Below, in pieces: positions 1-10,127 of a stretch of DNA of 64,000 nucleotides. The notes beneath the pieces were generated by a model. That model worked only from the letters and a program-made list of their open reading frames with translations, was not told the DNA's origin and did no database searches. Origin of the DNA: Catonella morbi ATCC 51271 (GTDB lineage: Bacteria > Bacillota > Clostridia > Lachnospirales > Lachnospiraceae); contig NZ_KI535369.1 of the NCBI RefSeq assembly GCF_000160035.2, positions 1,733-65,732 on the forward strand, read 5' to 3'. Every line of letters begins with the position of its first letter. Positions within the stretch are counted from its first letter, which is position 1. A program made the translations under genes and the position numbers.

Positions 1-312
1 CTTCGTCTGTGGTCCTCAACCCCAAGGATAAATCCTTGGTTTGGGCTTCGTCCCCTTTCGCTCGCCACTACTTAGGGATTCGATGTTTCTTCCTCTTCCT
101 CCGGCTACTTAGATGTTTCAGTTCGCCGGGTTCCCTCCGTATGACTATGGATTCATCATACGGTGACAGAAGTTCTTTCTGCCGGGTTTCCCCATTCGGA
201 TACCTGCGGATCAATGGATATTTGCTCCTCCCCGCAGCTTTTCGCAGCTTATCACGTCCTTCTTCGGCTCCTGGTGCCAAGGCATCCGCCCTGCGCCCTT
301 TGTAACTTGACC
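1..312 (-). rRNA. 23S ribosomal RNA, 5' end (partial)
   Basis: Read on the minus strand, this stretch begins with the conserved 23S 5' sequence GGTCAAGTTAC and continues through the helices that would pair with 5.8S-like sequence in eukaryotes (the GATGCCTTGGCACCAGGAGC region). Only about the first 312 nucleotides are in the window; the rest lies beyond position 1. It is the last gene seen of an rRNA operon transcribed leftward, away from the replication origin. The 5' boundary is placed by conservation and may be off by a few bases. Confidence 0.96.
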
Positions 313-314
313 TG

Positions 315-370
315 AGTTGAGATGGGAAGCAGGAAATGCCTAGCATTTCTGCGAGTGACCCATCTCAACT
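315..370 (-). other. Perfect hairpin just upstream of 23S rRNA
   Basis: The 12-base arm at 315-326 (AGTTGAGATGGG) is exactly complementary to 359-370. Inside it a second stem forms from GCAGGAAATGC and GCATTTCTGC. It lies only a few bases before the mature 23S 5' end on the transcript. It is probably part of the precursor-processing structure (RNase III or Mini-III type), which is inference. Confidence 0.6.
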
Positions 371-595
371 GTATTTTAGATAACTAATTATGGTTCTCTA
401 ATATGTTTAATACTGACTAGCGTATCAGCATTAAACTTTTTAATACATTGTTTTGTTCTCCTTTTTGTAAGACAAAAAAAAGAACGCTCGATGTTGTTTC
501 ATATCTAGCTGTATAATTTCTATTGAAATCATACTTGCTTGAATATTTTGTTCGGTATGCAGTTTTCAAGGTACATTTCAGGATACTATCCTGAG
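371..595 (-). other. Internal transcribed spacer, tRNA-Ala to 23S
   Basis: This AT-rich spacer between tRNA-Ala and the 23S leader contains no gene that can be supported. Short reading frames crossing it are not protein-like. It presumably carries antitermination and processing signals of the rRNA precursor. Confidence 0.6.
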
Positions 596-668
596 TGGAG
601 ATAAAGGGATTCGAACCCTTGACCCCCTGCTTGCAAGGCAGGTGCTCTCCCAACTGAGCTATACCCCC
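596..668 (-). tRNA. tRNA-Ala (anticodon TGC)
   Basis: On the minus strand the gene begins GGGGGTATAGCTC and folds as a normal cloverleaf: acceptor GGGGGTA pairs with TATCTCC (two G-U pairs), the anticodon loop is CTTGCAA giving TGC, and the T arm carries GGTTCGAATCC. The length is 73 nt with discriminator A and no encoded CCA. It sits between 5S and 23S in the rRNA operon; only five bases separate it from the 5S end. tRNA-Ala in an rRNA spacer is common in Firmicutes. Confidence 0.96.
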
Positions 669-673
669 ATAAA

Positions 674-790
674 TCTAGCAGCCACCTACTCTCCCACACC
701 GTCTCCAGTGCAGTACCATCGGCCGCCCAGGCCTTAACCTTCGTGTTCGGGATGAGAACGGGTGTGACCCCTGGACGCATCGCCACTAGA
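674..790 (-). rRNA. 5S ribosomal RNA
   Basis: The minus strand reads TCTAGTGGCGATGCG and ends GGTGGCTGCTAGA. The two ends pair over nine positions as 5S helix I, and the internal CCCGAACACGAAGG segment is diagnostic of 5S. The length is 117 nt. Its position is notable: it lies between 16S and the tRNA-Ala/23S pair instead of after 23S, so the operon order is 16S-5S-tRNA-23S. Confidence 0.95.
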
Positions 791-844
791 AATATTAAGT
801 TATCCTTTGATAACTAAACAGTGAAACAATCTCTACTTCTTCTT

Positions 845-2382
<1,538 letters not shown>

Positions 2383-2591
2383 AAAGTGTTTGCCTTTGTC
2401 AGAACAAGCTGACATTTATCATCTCTTGCTTATTCCGTTATCAACCGGCTAAAGTTGATAATTTTTACTGTTTATTTAAGGTGTATAAGTATTACTACTC
2501 ATACGCGTTCGTTTGAATTTTCAAGATTGTCTCACTATTTAATTATCAAGGTTCTTAGATGCTTTTTGCCTTTCAGCAATTCAGCTTTGTT

Positions 2592-2620
2592 ATTCTATCA
2601 CATTGTTTGGCTCCTGTCAA
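2592..2620 (-). promoter_or_regulatory. rRNA operon promoter
   Basis: On the minus strand TTGACA (2615-2620) and TAGAAT (2592-2597) are separated by exactly 17 bp, a near-consensus sigma-70/SigA promoter. It lies about 210 bp upstream of the mature 16S 5' end, as expected for an rRNA promoter with a leader. The leader between 2383 and 2591 holds no gene. Confidence 0.75.
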
Positions 2621-2651
2621 CACCTTTTTTTAATTTATTTTCAAAAAGGAA

Positions 2652-2739
2652 CGGAGAAAGAGGGATTTGAACCCTCGCGCCGCTCACGCGACCTACACCC
2701 TTAGCAGGGGCGCCTCTTCAGCCTCTTGAGTATTTCTCC
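2652..2739 (-). tRNA. tRNA-Ser (anticodon GCT)
   Basis: The minus strand begins GGAGAAATACTCAAGAGG, has an anticodon loop CTGCTAA giving GCT (reads AGC/AGU), a long variable arm typical of class II tRNAs, and a TTCAAATCC T loop. Acceptor GGAGAAA pairs with TTTCTCC, with discriminator G. The length is 88 nt with no encoded CCA. It is upstream of the rRNA promoter, so it is probably transcribed separately. Confidence 0.95.
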
Positions 2740-2923
2740 AAAAACTGAACAATGCGATTATAACTATTTAATTATATACATCCGACAAGCGAATGCATAT
2801 ATAAGTGTATCAAAAGAGAGAGTTAATGTCAACAACTTTTTTAAAATTTTATTAATTGTTTGCTCATTTAATACAATTTGTGGTTTGTACATAGTTTCTA
2901 CCTATATATAGTATAAGTTAGAG

Positions 2924-3412
2924 TTATAAATTTAATTTATCTCCCAGCTGCTCTGATATAAATCTCAACTTTGTATATAGAGTGATAGCATTTTTATTAT
3001 TCTCATTTACATATAACACTAGCTTTTTATATTTTTCTTTCAAAACTTTTGAAGCTAGCAGTGTTAGTTTTGTTGCAAGACCTTGTCTTTGACAGGACGG
3101 TAATGTGACAAGTGAAATGATATAAGGATAATCATCTTCCAAGCCTATTATAATTCCACTTGTTAATTCACCATTTTTACATATAATAAAACTTGCATCA
3201 TCAATTCTCTCTCCGAACTTATCCGCCTTAATATCTTCAATAATTTCTTCCCAATCCTGCAAAGTTTCACCTTCATCATCCACAGAACCATGATAAGCAC
3301 TGAGGTACAACGGTGCTAATTCTCTGCTATTATAATTTTTGAAATATCTCAAATCCTTGATACTATTATCATAATTTACATTTTCTAAATTTAAGTACAT
3401 TTTTAATCTCAT
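2924..3412 (-). CDS. GNAT family N-acetyltransferase
   Basis: This 162-residue protein has the GNAT fold signature. The acetyl-CoA pyrophosphate loop is seen as RQGLAT at about residues 110-115, preceded by the strand YIISLVTLPS. It is followed by a C-terminal segment with VNENNKNAITLYTKLRF, the usual end of the fold. Such enzymes transfer acetyl from acetyl-CoA to an amine; the acceptor cannot be predicted. The start has AAGGAT six bases upstream; an ATG four codons further in is an alternative. It is the last gene of the minus-strand accessory group before tRNA-Ser. Confidence 0.8.
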   Translation of the reverse strand: MRLKMYLNLENVNYDNSIKDLRYFKNYNSRELAPLYLSAYHGSVDDEGETLQDWEEIIEDIKADKFGERIDDASFIICKNGELTSGIIIGLEDDYPYIISLVTLPSCQRQGLATKLTLLASKVLKEKYKKLVLYVNENNKNAITLYTKLRFISEQLGDKLNL

Positions 3413-3466
3413 AATAAATCCTTAACTATTATTCTCTTTATTTTCAAATCTACAAACCGGGATTGT

Positions 3467-3988
3467 TTAAATGTATCTGCGAACCTCTTTTATATAATCT
3501 TCATAATTTTTTCCAAATTTTTCTAAACACCATCTCTCTTCCGAGACAATAATCCAGTGAGCAGAAATCTGGAAGATTAACACTACTATCAACATTATTA
3601 AAGACTGTGTTAATAAGGACATCCCTAAGAAGCAAACAAAATAAGCCACATACATCGGATTCCTTGAAAACTTATAAATACCATTGATATTTAACCCCTC
3701 ATCATTCGGGAAAGCAAAACACACAACAGAAATTATACATAATAATATGCCTATCGTAAAGAGAAATAGTCCTAAGTAAAATTGAAGAGAAAAATCAATT
3801 TTTACTGATGACACTATTAAGCATATTAATAATATTATATTTGATGATTGATAGATGTAATACGCTGCTTTTTCAGATTTTTGTACTGGAGCAAAATATC
3901 CGGCTCGCTGTATAGCCTCCCTTTTTATGATAAACAGCAATCCAAATCTTACTATTAAGAATAATAACAATAGCCAAAACCCACTCAT
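3467..3988 (-). CDS. Isoprenylcysteine carboxyl methyltransferase-like membrane protein
   Basis: The 173-residue protein has about four or five hydrophobic membrane segments. Its conserved C-terminal half (GIYKFSRNPMYVAYF, then EERWCLEKFGKNYEDY) is the hallmark of the ICMT/PEMT methyltransferase superfamily, whose bacterial members methylate lipids or small molecules using S-adenosylmethionine at the membrane. The RNPMY and E-(x)n-FG-x-x-Y motifs form the cofactor pocket in that family. Its substrate is unknown. It follows the nucleoside phosphorylase gene on the same strand. Confidence 0.75.
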   Translation of the reverse strand: MSGFWLLLLFLIVRFGLLFIIKREAIQRAGYFAPVQKSEKAAYYIYQSSNIILLICLIVSSVKIDFSLQFYLGLFLFTIGILLCIISVVCFAFPNDEGLNINGIYKFSRNPMYVAYFVCFLGMSLLTQSLIMLIVVLIFQISAHWIIVSEERWCLEKFGKNYEDYIKEVRRYI

Positions 3989-4103
3989 TTTAATACCTCT
4001 CTAAAAGTTAATATCAACAACTTTAAATTTATCATGGTCTTCACATAGATAAAATTACAATTTTTCCTTCCATTATTATCTCGATAAAAATTGGGTATCT
4101 TTT

Positions 4104-4877
4104 TTATATATTGCATATTAAATCCAAAGCAAGGTGTAATGCTCTGGAGTGTGACGAAATTCCCCAATTCCTTTCATCATGTTCAGTAACACTTGCAAGC
4201 GAATCCGCAGTAAAAAAGAATTGACCAAATGATGCTCCTCTTTTTTGTGAACACGCAGCAAGTGCAGCACATTCCATTTCGACAGCAGAACAGCCTTCAT
4301 TTAATCTATACTGAACCATTTCCCTTGTTTCCCTGAAAAAACCATCTGTTGTCCAAGTTATGCACTCTTCAAATGGTATGTCTAATTTTTCAAAAAAATC
4401 CTTAATTTCACCAATCATTTTCCGGTCGATTTCAATATATCGTGATGGTGGTAAATAATGGAATGATGTTCCCTCATCTCTCAATGCTTTTGTAGGAATA
4501 AGGAATGCATTTTCTTTTATATCCCTCAGAACCCCACAAGAACCTGTTGCAATTATTTTCTTACAACCACAAGCAATCAGCCTGTCCAAAAGCTGGACGG
4601 ACGCAGGTGCACCAATATTAGGACGGACAAGGCATATTCTTTGCCCTTTATACTCAATCACATATATATTTGTAGTTCTACAGCAATTTTCAAATTCTTC
4701 GGCAATTATTGCATTGCTACTCATTGCAAATTCATCTACACAGTCTCCTAAGAAAGCAAACACACACTTTTCCGGAAGTTTCAACTCTTCGCAACCATGA
4801 TTTGGTTTAATTACCTCTATAGAAAAATTGTCATATTCAAGTATAGGAATTTCATTTTTTATTATCATCTTCAACAT
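4104..4877 (-). CDS. Nucleoside phosphorylase (uridine/purine phosphorylase family)
   Basis: The 257-residue product matches the PNP/UDP superfamily, which splits nucleosides with phosphate to give base and ribose-1-phosphate. The visible signs are IIATGSCGVLRD (phosphate and ribose-site loop, about residue 110), VEMECAALAACS (the family's conserved ME-ribose motif, about residue 200) and a late TADSLA with an acidic residue at the base site. A strong GGAGG lies directly upstream. The exact base specificity cannot be told; the spacing resembles bacterial uridine-phosphorylase-like proteins. Confidence 0.78.
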   Translation of the reverse strand: MLKMIIKNEIPILEYDNFSIEVIKPNHGCEELKLPEKCVFAFLGDCVDEFAMSSNAIIAEEFENCCRTTNIYVIEYKGQRICLVRPNIGAPASVQLLDRLIACGCKKIIATGSCGVLRDIKENAFLIPTKALRDEGTSFHYLPPSRYIEIDRKMIGEIKDFFEKLDIPFEECITWTTDGFFRETREMVQYRLNEGCSAVEMECAALAACSQKRGASFGQFFFTADSLASVTEHDERNWGISSHSRALHLALDLICNI

Positions 4878-4987
4878 TCTCCTCCAAATATTAACTATTC
4901 ATCAATTCATTATTAATTAATCTAAACGAGTGGGAAATAAAATTTGTCAAACCGGCAAATTTATTTTTTAAATCTACAAACCGATAT

Positions 4988-5440
4988 TTAGTTATCAATC
5001 CTATAAACCATATCACCGGTATTCCAAATATACATGATTGCTGACACAGGCTCTTTTCCTTCTATCCAAATCCATCCTGTATATGTTGTATAATATCCAA
5101 AGTATCCTTCTATTAAAATTTCAAACTCTGCATTTGAATACTCTTCCATATACTCAATTAAACTTATGGCTTTTCCTGAAAAATCACCTTCATAAACTGT
5201 TCTATCAAATATTAAAATACTACATTCGTCTAAATCGCTGTCATAAAACAAAACTTCTCCTGAATATATTTTTTCTCCGTCTTTTGTATATTGAAATATT
5301 TTGTTAAGGTGTAATGTCAAAATATTGTTTCTAAATGTAATTTTCCTTATCTTACTATCATGTAAACTAAACAGAATATTGCTATTCCTGTCATGTATTA
5401 AATCCATCTTAACCCTCACTGATTTCAATTTATCTTTCAC
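4988..5440 (-). CDS. Hypothetical protein, possible immunity-like
   Basis: I do not recognise this 150-residue protein. It is acidic, beta-rich and aromatic-rich at the C-terminus (YFGYYTTYTGWIWIEG), with no signal peptide or membrane segment. It resembles the size and composition of small cytoplasmic immunity-type proteins but no family can be named. Its start overlaps the end of the upstream membrane-protein gene by 11 bases, implying translational coupling; an internal Met (residue 12) is an alternative start. Confidence 0.55.
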   Translation of the reverse strand: MKDKLKSVRVKMDLIHDRNSNILFSLHDSKIRKITFRNNILTLHLNKIFQYTKDGEKIYSGEVLFYDSDLDECSILIFDRTVYEGDFSGKAISLIEYMEEYSNAEFEILIEGYFGYYTTYTGWIWIEGKEPVSAIMYIWNTGDMVYRIDN

Positions 5441-5927
5441 TGATTTCTCTGGCTAATCTACTCTTTGACAGTTTCCCATTTTTAATACGTTTCAATAAAA
5501 CTAAAGGATTATAGCTGTAAGATAATCGTATTTTGTAATAGTTTATCCACTCAATTGCCGCAAAAGCCAGAATGAAAATTGCAGATATCATAACAGTAAC
5601 ATTGACATAATTAAGTATAATTATCGGAATACCAAGACATAATAAAAGAAAATCAACAATTTTAAGTATACTGTATACCTTTCTTGTATTTGTAATAGCA
5701 AATTGCGGCGTGGATAACCTCTTTAACAAAATTAACCAGAATATTGAGCCTTGAATAAGAATCAAACTTAGTAGGATCAACGGATATATGACAGAAATTA
5801 ACATTTTTGTATTTATAAGCCACTTTTTGAAAATAAAAAAACATATCCAAAATGATATAACAGCCACAAGTTCCCCAGTCCATAATTTGGTAAGTTCGTG
5901 TTTTATCTTACTTTTTGGTGATTTCAT
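5430..5927 (-). CDS. Hypothetical membrane protein
   Basis: This protein of 165 residues has four clear hydrophobic segments (about residues 18-35, 40-65, 85-105 and 110-128) and a basic C-terminal tail (KRIKNGKLSKSRLAREI). No enzyme motif is visible. It overlaps the following gene by 11 bases, so the two are probably co-expressed and may work together. Function is unknown. Confidence 0.55.
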   Translation of the reverse strand: MKSPKSKIKHELTKLWTGELVAVISFWICFFIFKKWLINTKMLISVIYPLILLSLILIQGSIFWLILLKRLSTPQFAITNTRKVYSILKIVDFLLLCLGIPIIILNYVNVTVMISAIFILAFAAIEWINYYKIRLSYSYNPLVLLKRIKNGKLSKSRLAREISER

Positions 5928-5947
5928 GCTTTTCCTCTGTAAATATG

Positions 5948-6550
5948 TTAAATGTTGATTTTAATCCAGTTATCTAAAAAATCCATTTGTTCCTTTGTAT
6001 GAAACCAATGTTCTCCACCACTCATAACCGTTATATTTGCATTTATTTTTTTGGAAAAATCAGTTATTGTACTAATTGATGTCATATTATCTTTTTCAGC
6101 ATAAAGAATTTCAGTAGGTATATTCCAATGTATAGGATTTTTTCTTACATATGATAAATATTCCCAAGATAAAGCTTCTCCAAAAGGAGTTTCTATTTCT
6201 TTTTTTATGCTAAGTTCTTCTTCTGATACATTTGCCCGGGTCATCATATCTAAAATCAATCTTTCCATATCTACAATCGGTGATATTAACATGGCTTTTT
6301 CAATTTTTTTATCAGCTAAAGAAATTAGTGAAAAATATGCCCCTATGCTGTTTGTAATTAGGATAGTTTTATTATATTCAGGTATAATCGAATCAAAATA
6401 ATCGGAAAACTCTGACTTAGCATCCCATGGGTTCTCTGATTTATAATCAAATCCTATAATATCAAAATCATCGTTAAAAAACTTTCTATAGTAATTTGCT
6501 TCTTCTGCATTTTCACCTTTTCCATGGACATAGACAATTACATTTTTCAT
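5948..6550 (-). CDS. Alpha/beta hydrolase family protein
   Basis: The 200-residue protein starts with the typical first strand and oxyanion segment (VIVYVHGKGENAEE). It has a nucleophile elbow TNSIGA (Ser near residue 88), an acid in LYAEKDNM (about residue 150) and a catalytic His in SGGEHWF (about residue 178), completing a Ser-Asp-His triad. It is short for the superfamily, with almost no lid domain, like the small RBBP9/YdeN-type serine hydrolases. The substrate is unknown. It lies 20 bases upstream of the membrane-protein gene on the same strand. Confidence 0.75.
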   Translation of the reverse strand: MKNVIVYVHGKGENAEEANYYRKFFNDDFDIIGFDYKSENPWDAKSEFSDYFDSIIPEYNKTILITNSIGAYFSLISLADKKIEKAMLISPIVDMERLILDMMTRANVSEEELSIKKEIETPFGEALSWEYLSYVRKNPIHWNIPTEILYAEKDNMTSISTITDFSKKINANITVMSGGEHWFHTKEQMDFLDNWIKINI

Positions 6551-6567
6551 TTATTACCTCGTCAAAT

Positions 6568-7158
6568 TTATCTCAAACACCCAATATATTCCATAATCTT
6601 TCCATTCAAATCCTCCCATTTATCCACTAAATCAGGGCAAAATCCTGTTATCCCGTAGCTTATCATACTATAAAGTGCTATAAAACGATAAAAATCAGCG
6701 GATTTTTTGTCACCGGCAGCTTCATTTTTTTCTATTTCCTTTACATCACATACCGATTCAAAAGTCTGCCTGTTCAATATTTTTTGCATAAAAGCCCAGG
6801 CTTTTTCTTCAGTATCATTACTGTTCTTAGGAGTTGACCAAACTTTTTTCATTTGTTCTACTCTAAATTCTTTATCTGCTGTTTTTCCTTTCTCATTATA
6901 TATATGTGCCTCCAGTCCCCATATAAACAGAATAAAATCCCATACATTGTAGTTAATCTTTGCAGGAATATCTATATTGGTCAGTTCACATACTTTTAAA
7001 GCATTCTCATCATCTCCTACAACATATAACCAATATGCCAGCTCGCATAAGTTGGTCACATCAGTACTGCTTGTAAATGAGCATTTCTTGATTAGCTTTT
7101 TACAAAGACTGATAATTTTCTTCTCCTTATGACTTTCCATAATTTCTTCAAATAACAT
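6568..7158 (-). CDS. Hypothetical helical protein
   Basis: This is a 196-residue, largely alpha-helical cytoplasmic protein I cannot assign. The arrangement of aromatic residues and short helices (CELAYWLYVVGDDENALKVCE, then FRVEQMKKVW) suggests a TPR-like or HEAT-like helical repeat. It is the gene nearest to gyrA and is separated from it by a terminator, so it should have its own promoter. Confidence 0.5.
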   Translation of the reverse strand: MLFEEIMESHKEKKIISLCKKLIKKCSFTSSTDVTNLCELAYWLYVVGDDENALKVCELTNIDIPAKINYNVWDFILFIWGLEAHIYNEKGKTADKEFRVEQMKKVWSTPKNSNDTEEKAWAFMQKILNRQTFESVCDVKEIEKNEAAGDKKSADFYRFIALYSMISYGITGFCPDLVDKWEDLNGKIMEYIGCLR

Positions 7159-7182
7159 ATTTTACCCCCATTTCCCTATTAA

Positions 7183-7220
7183 AAATGCTAAGTCATGGTT
7201 TTACCTCTAACTTAGCATTT
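7183..7220 (-). terminator. Rho-independent terminator after gyrA
   Basis: AAATGCTAAGT (7183-7193) pairs exactly with ACTTAGCATTT (7210-7220). On the minus-strand transcript the stem is followed by a run of U (complement of the A run at 7181-7185). It lies 21 bases past the gyrA stop. Confidence 0.75.
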
Positions 7221-7240
7221 TCAAAATTTAATTTACTATC

Positions 7241-9739
7241 TTAGTTATCACTGTTTTCATCGGAATTTTCAGTAGTTTCTTCTTCTGCTGCTGCCTTATC
7301 ATCTTCTCTTACCTTAGCTATCTTGGCTATCACATTATCTCCGTCTACATTCATAAGCTTAACTCCTGAAGTAATTCTTCCAAGAGTTGATATACTTTCC
7401 ACAGCCATACGGATGATAATTCCGGCTTTTGTGATAAGCATAATCTCGTTATTGTCATTTACTGATTTAGCACCTATAACAAGACCTGTCTTTTCTACTA
7501 TTTTGTAGCATTTTACACCCTTTCCTCCTCGGTGCTGGGTAGTAAATTCGGATATTTCTGTTCTCTTTCCGAGTCCGTTTTCAGAAACTATGAGAAGTTT
7601 AGCCCCCTGAGTATCAAGCTGCATTGCCACTATTTCATCAGTGTCATCTATGGTCATACCTATTACACCCATAGATGTTCTTCCTGTAGGACGCACATCT
7701 TTTTCATTAAACCTTATGCACATACCATTCTTTGTAACAAGGAAGATATCATTTTCATTGTTAGTCAGTTTAACTTCTATAAGGTCATCATCTTCTCTTA
7801 AGTTAATAGCCTGTAATCCGGTTTTTCTTATATTCGCATATTCACTGAGAGCAGTCTTTTTAACTATGCCGCGCTTGGTAGCCATAAATAAATATCCGTC
7901 AGTCTTTTCTTTTCTGATATTTATAACTGCCTTAACCTGTTCATCCGGTTGAAGCTGTAAGAGATTTACCATAGCTGTACCTCTGGCTGTACGGCTTGCC
8001 TCCGGTATCTGATATGCTTTAAGCCTGTATACTCTTCCCTTATTGGTAAAGAAAAGTATATAGTGGTGGGTTGTAGTCATCAGGAGATCTTCTATAAAAT
8101 CTTCCTCTATGGTCTGCATACCCTTTATTCCTTTACCGCCTCTGTTCTGGCTTTTGAAATTATCGGTTGTCATTCTTTTGATATAACCCATATTGGTCAT
8201 TGCAATTACGGTATTTTCATCAGGAATGAGATCATCATTGGTAATGTCTGAATCATCAGCCACTATCTGACTTCTTCTCTCATCACCGTATTTATCACGA
8301 ATTACATTGATTTCTTCTTTTATTACACCAAGTAATTTCTTAATATCCCCTAAGATTTCCTTTAACTCTTTAATTCTTTCCTGTAAACTGTCATATTCGC
8401 CCTGAAGCTTTTCTCTTTCCAGTCCTGTAAGAGCCCTCAGACGCATATCCACTATTGCCTGAGCCTGCACATCATCAAGACTGAATCTCCCTATAAGCTT
8501 TTCTTTGGCTTCTGCAGTAGTCTTTGAACCCCTGATTATACTTATAACTTCATCTATATAATCAAGAGCCATAAGAAGTCCCTGTAAAATATGAGCTCTT
8601 TCTTCTGCTTTGTTAAGCTCGTACTGACTTCTTCTCCTTACTACATTTTCCTGATGCTCAAGATAGAAACCAAGCATCTGCTTAAGGTTCATAACCACAG
8701 GCTCATTATTTACAAGCCCGAGCATATTTGTACCGAAAGTAGTCTGAAGCTGGGTATGTTTGTACAGCTTTTTAAGGATAATATGTGGATTTACATCACG
8801 CCTTAACTCTATACAGATACGCATACCGTTTCTGTTTGACTCATCACGAAGCTCTGTAATTCCGTCTATTCTCTTGTTTTTCACCATATCGGCTATATAT
8901 TCTATAAGCCTAGCCTTATTTACAAGATATGGAAGTTCAGTAACAACTATGCGGTTCTTACCATTTGCCATAGGCTCTATGTCGGTCACCGCACGAACTA
9001 TAATCTTGCCTCTGCCTGTTCTGTAGGCTTCTTCTATGCCGGCTCTGCCTAATATATGTGCACCGGTAGGAAAATCAGGACCTTTTACTATTTGAAGAAT
9101 TTCATCTATATCAGTATCTCTGTCTTCTTCCACTTTATTGTCTATAATCTTATTTACAGCATTTATAACTTCTACAAGGTTATGTGGCGGAATATTGGTA
9201 GCCATACCTACTGCTATACCTGATGCTCCGTTTACAAGCAGGTTAGGATATCTTGAAGGAAGAACCGTAGGCTCTTTTTCTGTTTCATCAAAGTTAGGTA
9301 TGAAATCTACGGTATCCTTTTCTATATCTGAAAGCATTTCCACAGAAATTTTGCTAAGCCTTGCCTCTGTGTACCTCATAGCCGCTGCCCCGTCTCCGTC
9401 CACAGAGCCGAAGTTTCCATGTCCGTCTACAAGCATATATCTGGTAGACCAGCTCTGAGCAAGATTTACAAGGGCTCCGTAAATAGAACTGTCTCCATGT
9501 GGGTGATATTTACCCATGGTATCGCCGACAATTCTGGCACATTTTCTATGTGGCTTATCAGGAGTATTGGAAAGCTCCTTCATAGCATACAGTATTCTTC
9601 TTTGTACAGGTTTAAGTCCGTCCCTTACATCAGGCAAGGCACGTGACGCAATTACTGACATAGCATAGTCTATGTAGGAATCTTCCATAGTCTTTTTTAA
9701 GTCTACTTCATTAATCCTGTCAAAAATATTCTCGTCCAT
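7241..9739 (-). CDS. gyrA: DNA gyrase subunit A
   Basis: GyrA is the DNA-breaking and rejoining half of gyrase, which introduces negative supercoils with GyrB. The 832-residue protein is full length. The breakage-reunion domain includes the active-site Tyr123 in [11 protein letters not shown]. The C-terminal wrapping domain carries a GyrA-box-like NRGGKGIKG and six-bladed repeats, and the tail is strongly acidic. In the quinolone-binding helix the sequence reads [12 protein letters not shown]: Ser84 (E. coli Ser83) is kept, but the E. coli Asp87 position is Gly88. A secreted-protein gene separates it from gyrB. Confidence 0.98.
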   Translation of the reverse strand: MDENIFDRINEVDLKKTMEDSYIDYAMSVIASRALPDVRDGLKPVQRRILYAMKELSNTPDKPHRKCARIVGDTMGKYHPHGDSSIYGALVNLAQSWSTRYMLVDGHGNFGSVDGDGAAAMRYTEARLSKISVEMLSDIEKDTVDFIPNFDETEKEPTVLPSRYPNLLVNGASGIAVGMATNIPPHNLVEVINAVNKIIDNKVEEDRDTDIDEILQIVKGPDFPTGAHILGRAGIEEAYRTGRGKIIVRAVTDIEPMANGKNRIVVTELPYLVNKARLIEYIADMVKNKRIDGITELRDESNRNGMRICIELRRDVNPHIILKKLYKHTQLQTTFGTNMLGLVNNEPVVMNLKQMLGFYLEHQENVVRRRSQYELNKAEERAHILQGLLMALDYIDEVISIIRGSKTTAEAKEKLIGRFSLDDVQAQAIVDMRLRALTGLEREKLQGEYDSLQERIKELKEILGDIKKLLGVIKEEINVIRDKYGDERRSQIVADDSDITNDDLIPDENTVIAMTNMGYIKRMTTDNFKSQNRGGKGIKGMQTIEEDFIEDLLMTTTHHYILFFTNKGRVYRLKAYQIPEASRTARGTAMVNLLQLQPDEQVKAVINIRKEKTDGYLFMATKRGIVKKTALSEYANIRKTGLQAINLREDDDLIEVKLTNNENDIFLVTKNGMCIRFNEKDVRPTGRTSMGVIGMTIDDTDEIVAMQLDTQGAKLLIVSENGLGKRTEISEFTTQHRGGKGVKCYKIVEKTGLVIGAKSVNDNNEIMLITKAGIIIRMAVESISTLGRITSGVKLMNVDGDNVIAKIAKVREDDKAAAEEETTENSDENSDN

Positions 9740-10062
9740 TGTATTTTCCTTTTCCTTACATTTTAACTTATAAAGATAAAATTCATCTTTTAAGCTTTTA
9801 CTGTTCTAAAACAGTATTATACCACAAAATTTGATTAAATAATATACTTTTGGAAAATCTTATTTTATTATAAACCTGAATTAATATATAAAATTACACA
9901 AAGATGGAAAAGTTATACCTTAGATGAATGTACTGACGAATATATTTTTTTTGCAAGATAAGCGCTGTTATAGCTCTTTTATTTGCTATATTCTGTCTTA
10001 TTTCCTCGTTATCCTGAAATACACTTAATATTTAATTACTTGTAATTCAGATTACGAAAAGT
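9740..10062. other. Intergenic region upstream of gyrA
   Basis: This AT-rich stretch contains no convincing reading frame. It should hold the gyrA promoter, since the upstream gene ends in its own terminator. A small inverted repeat (TACTGTT...AACAGTA, about 9798-9815) lies in the gyrA leader. No known riboswitch or T-box pattern is seen. Confidence 0.5.
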
Positions 10063-10102
10063 GGCTGTCGCTTTAACAATAAAAAAATGTTAAAGTACAG
10101 CC
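10063..10102 (-). terminator. Strong hairpin, probable terminator of the Big2-protein gene
   Basis: GGCTGT (10063-10068) and ACAGCC (10097-10102) close a stem extended by CTTTAACA and TGTTAAAG around an A-rich loop. It lies 25 bases past the stop of the minus-strand secreted-protein gene. The T-tract on the exit side is short, so termination could be partly Rho-assisted. Confidence 0.6.
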
Positions 10103-10127
10103 CCTTTACTTGAGTTTATACATATAA

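Noticed and set aside
2726-2911. Plus-strand frame of about 61 codons between tRNA-Ser and the first GNAT gene
   Set aside because: It overlaps tRNA-Ser, runs against the local gene direction and lacks a ribosome site.
9641-9660. CACGTG inside gyrA as a fourth parS
   Set aside because: The flanking bases do not match TGTTTCACGTGAAACA.
9740-10062. Riboswitch or T-box leader in front of gyrA
   Set aside because: No conserved T-box or riboswitch core and no clear antiterminator/terminator pair were found.
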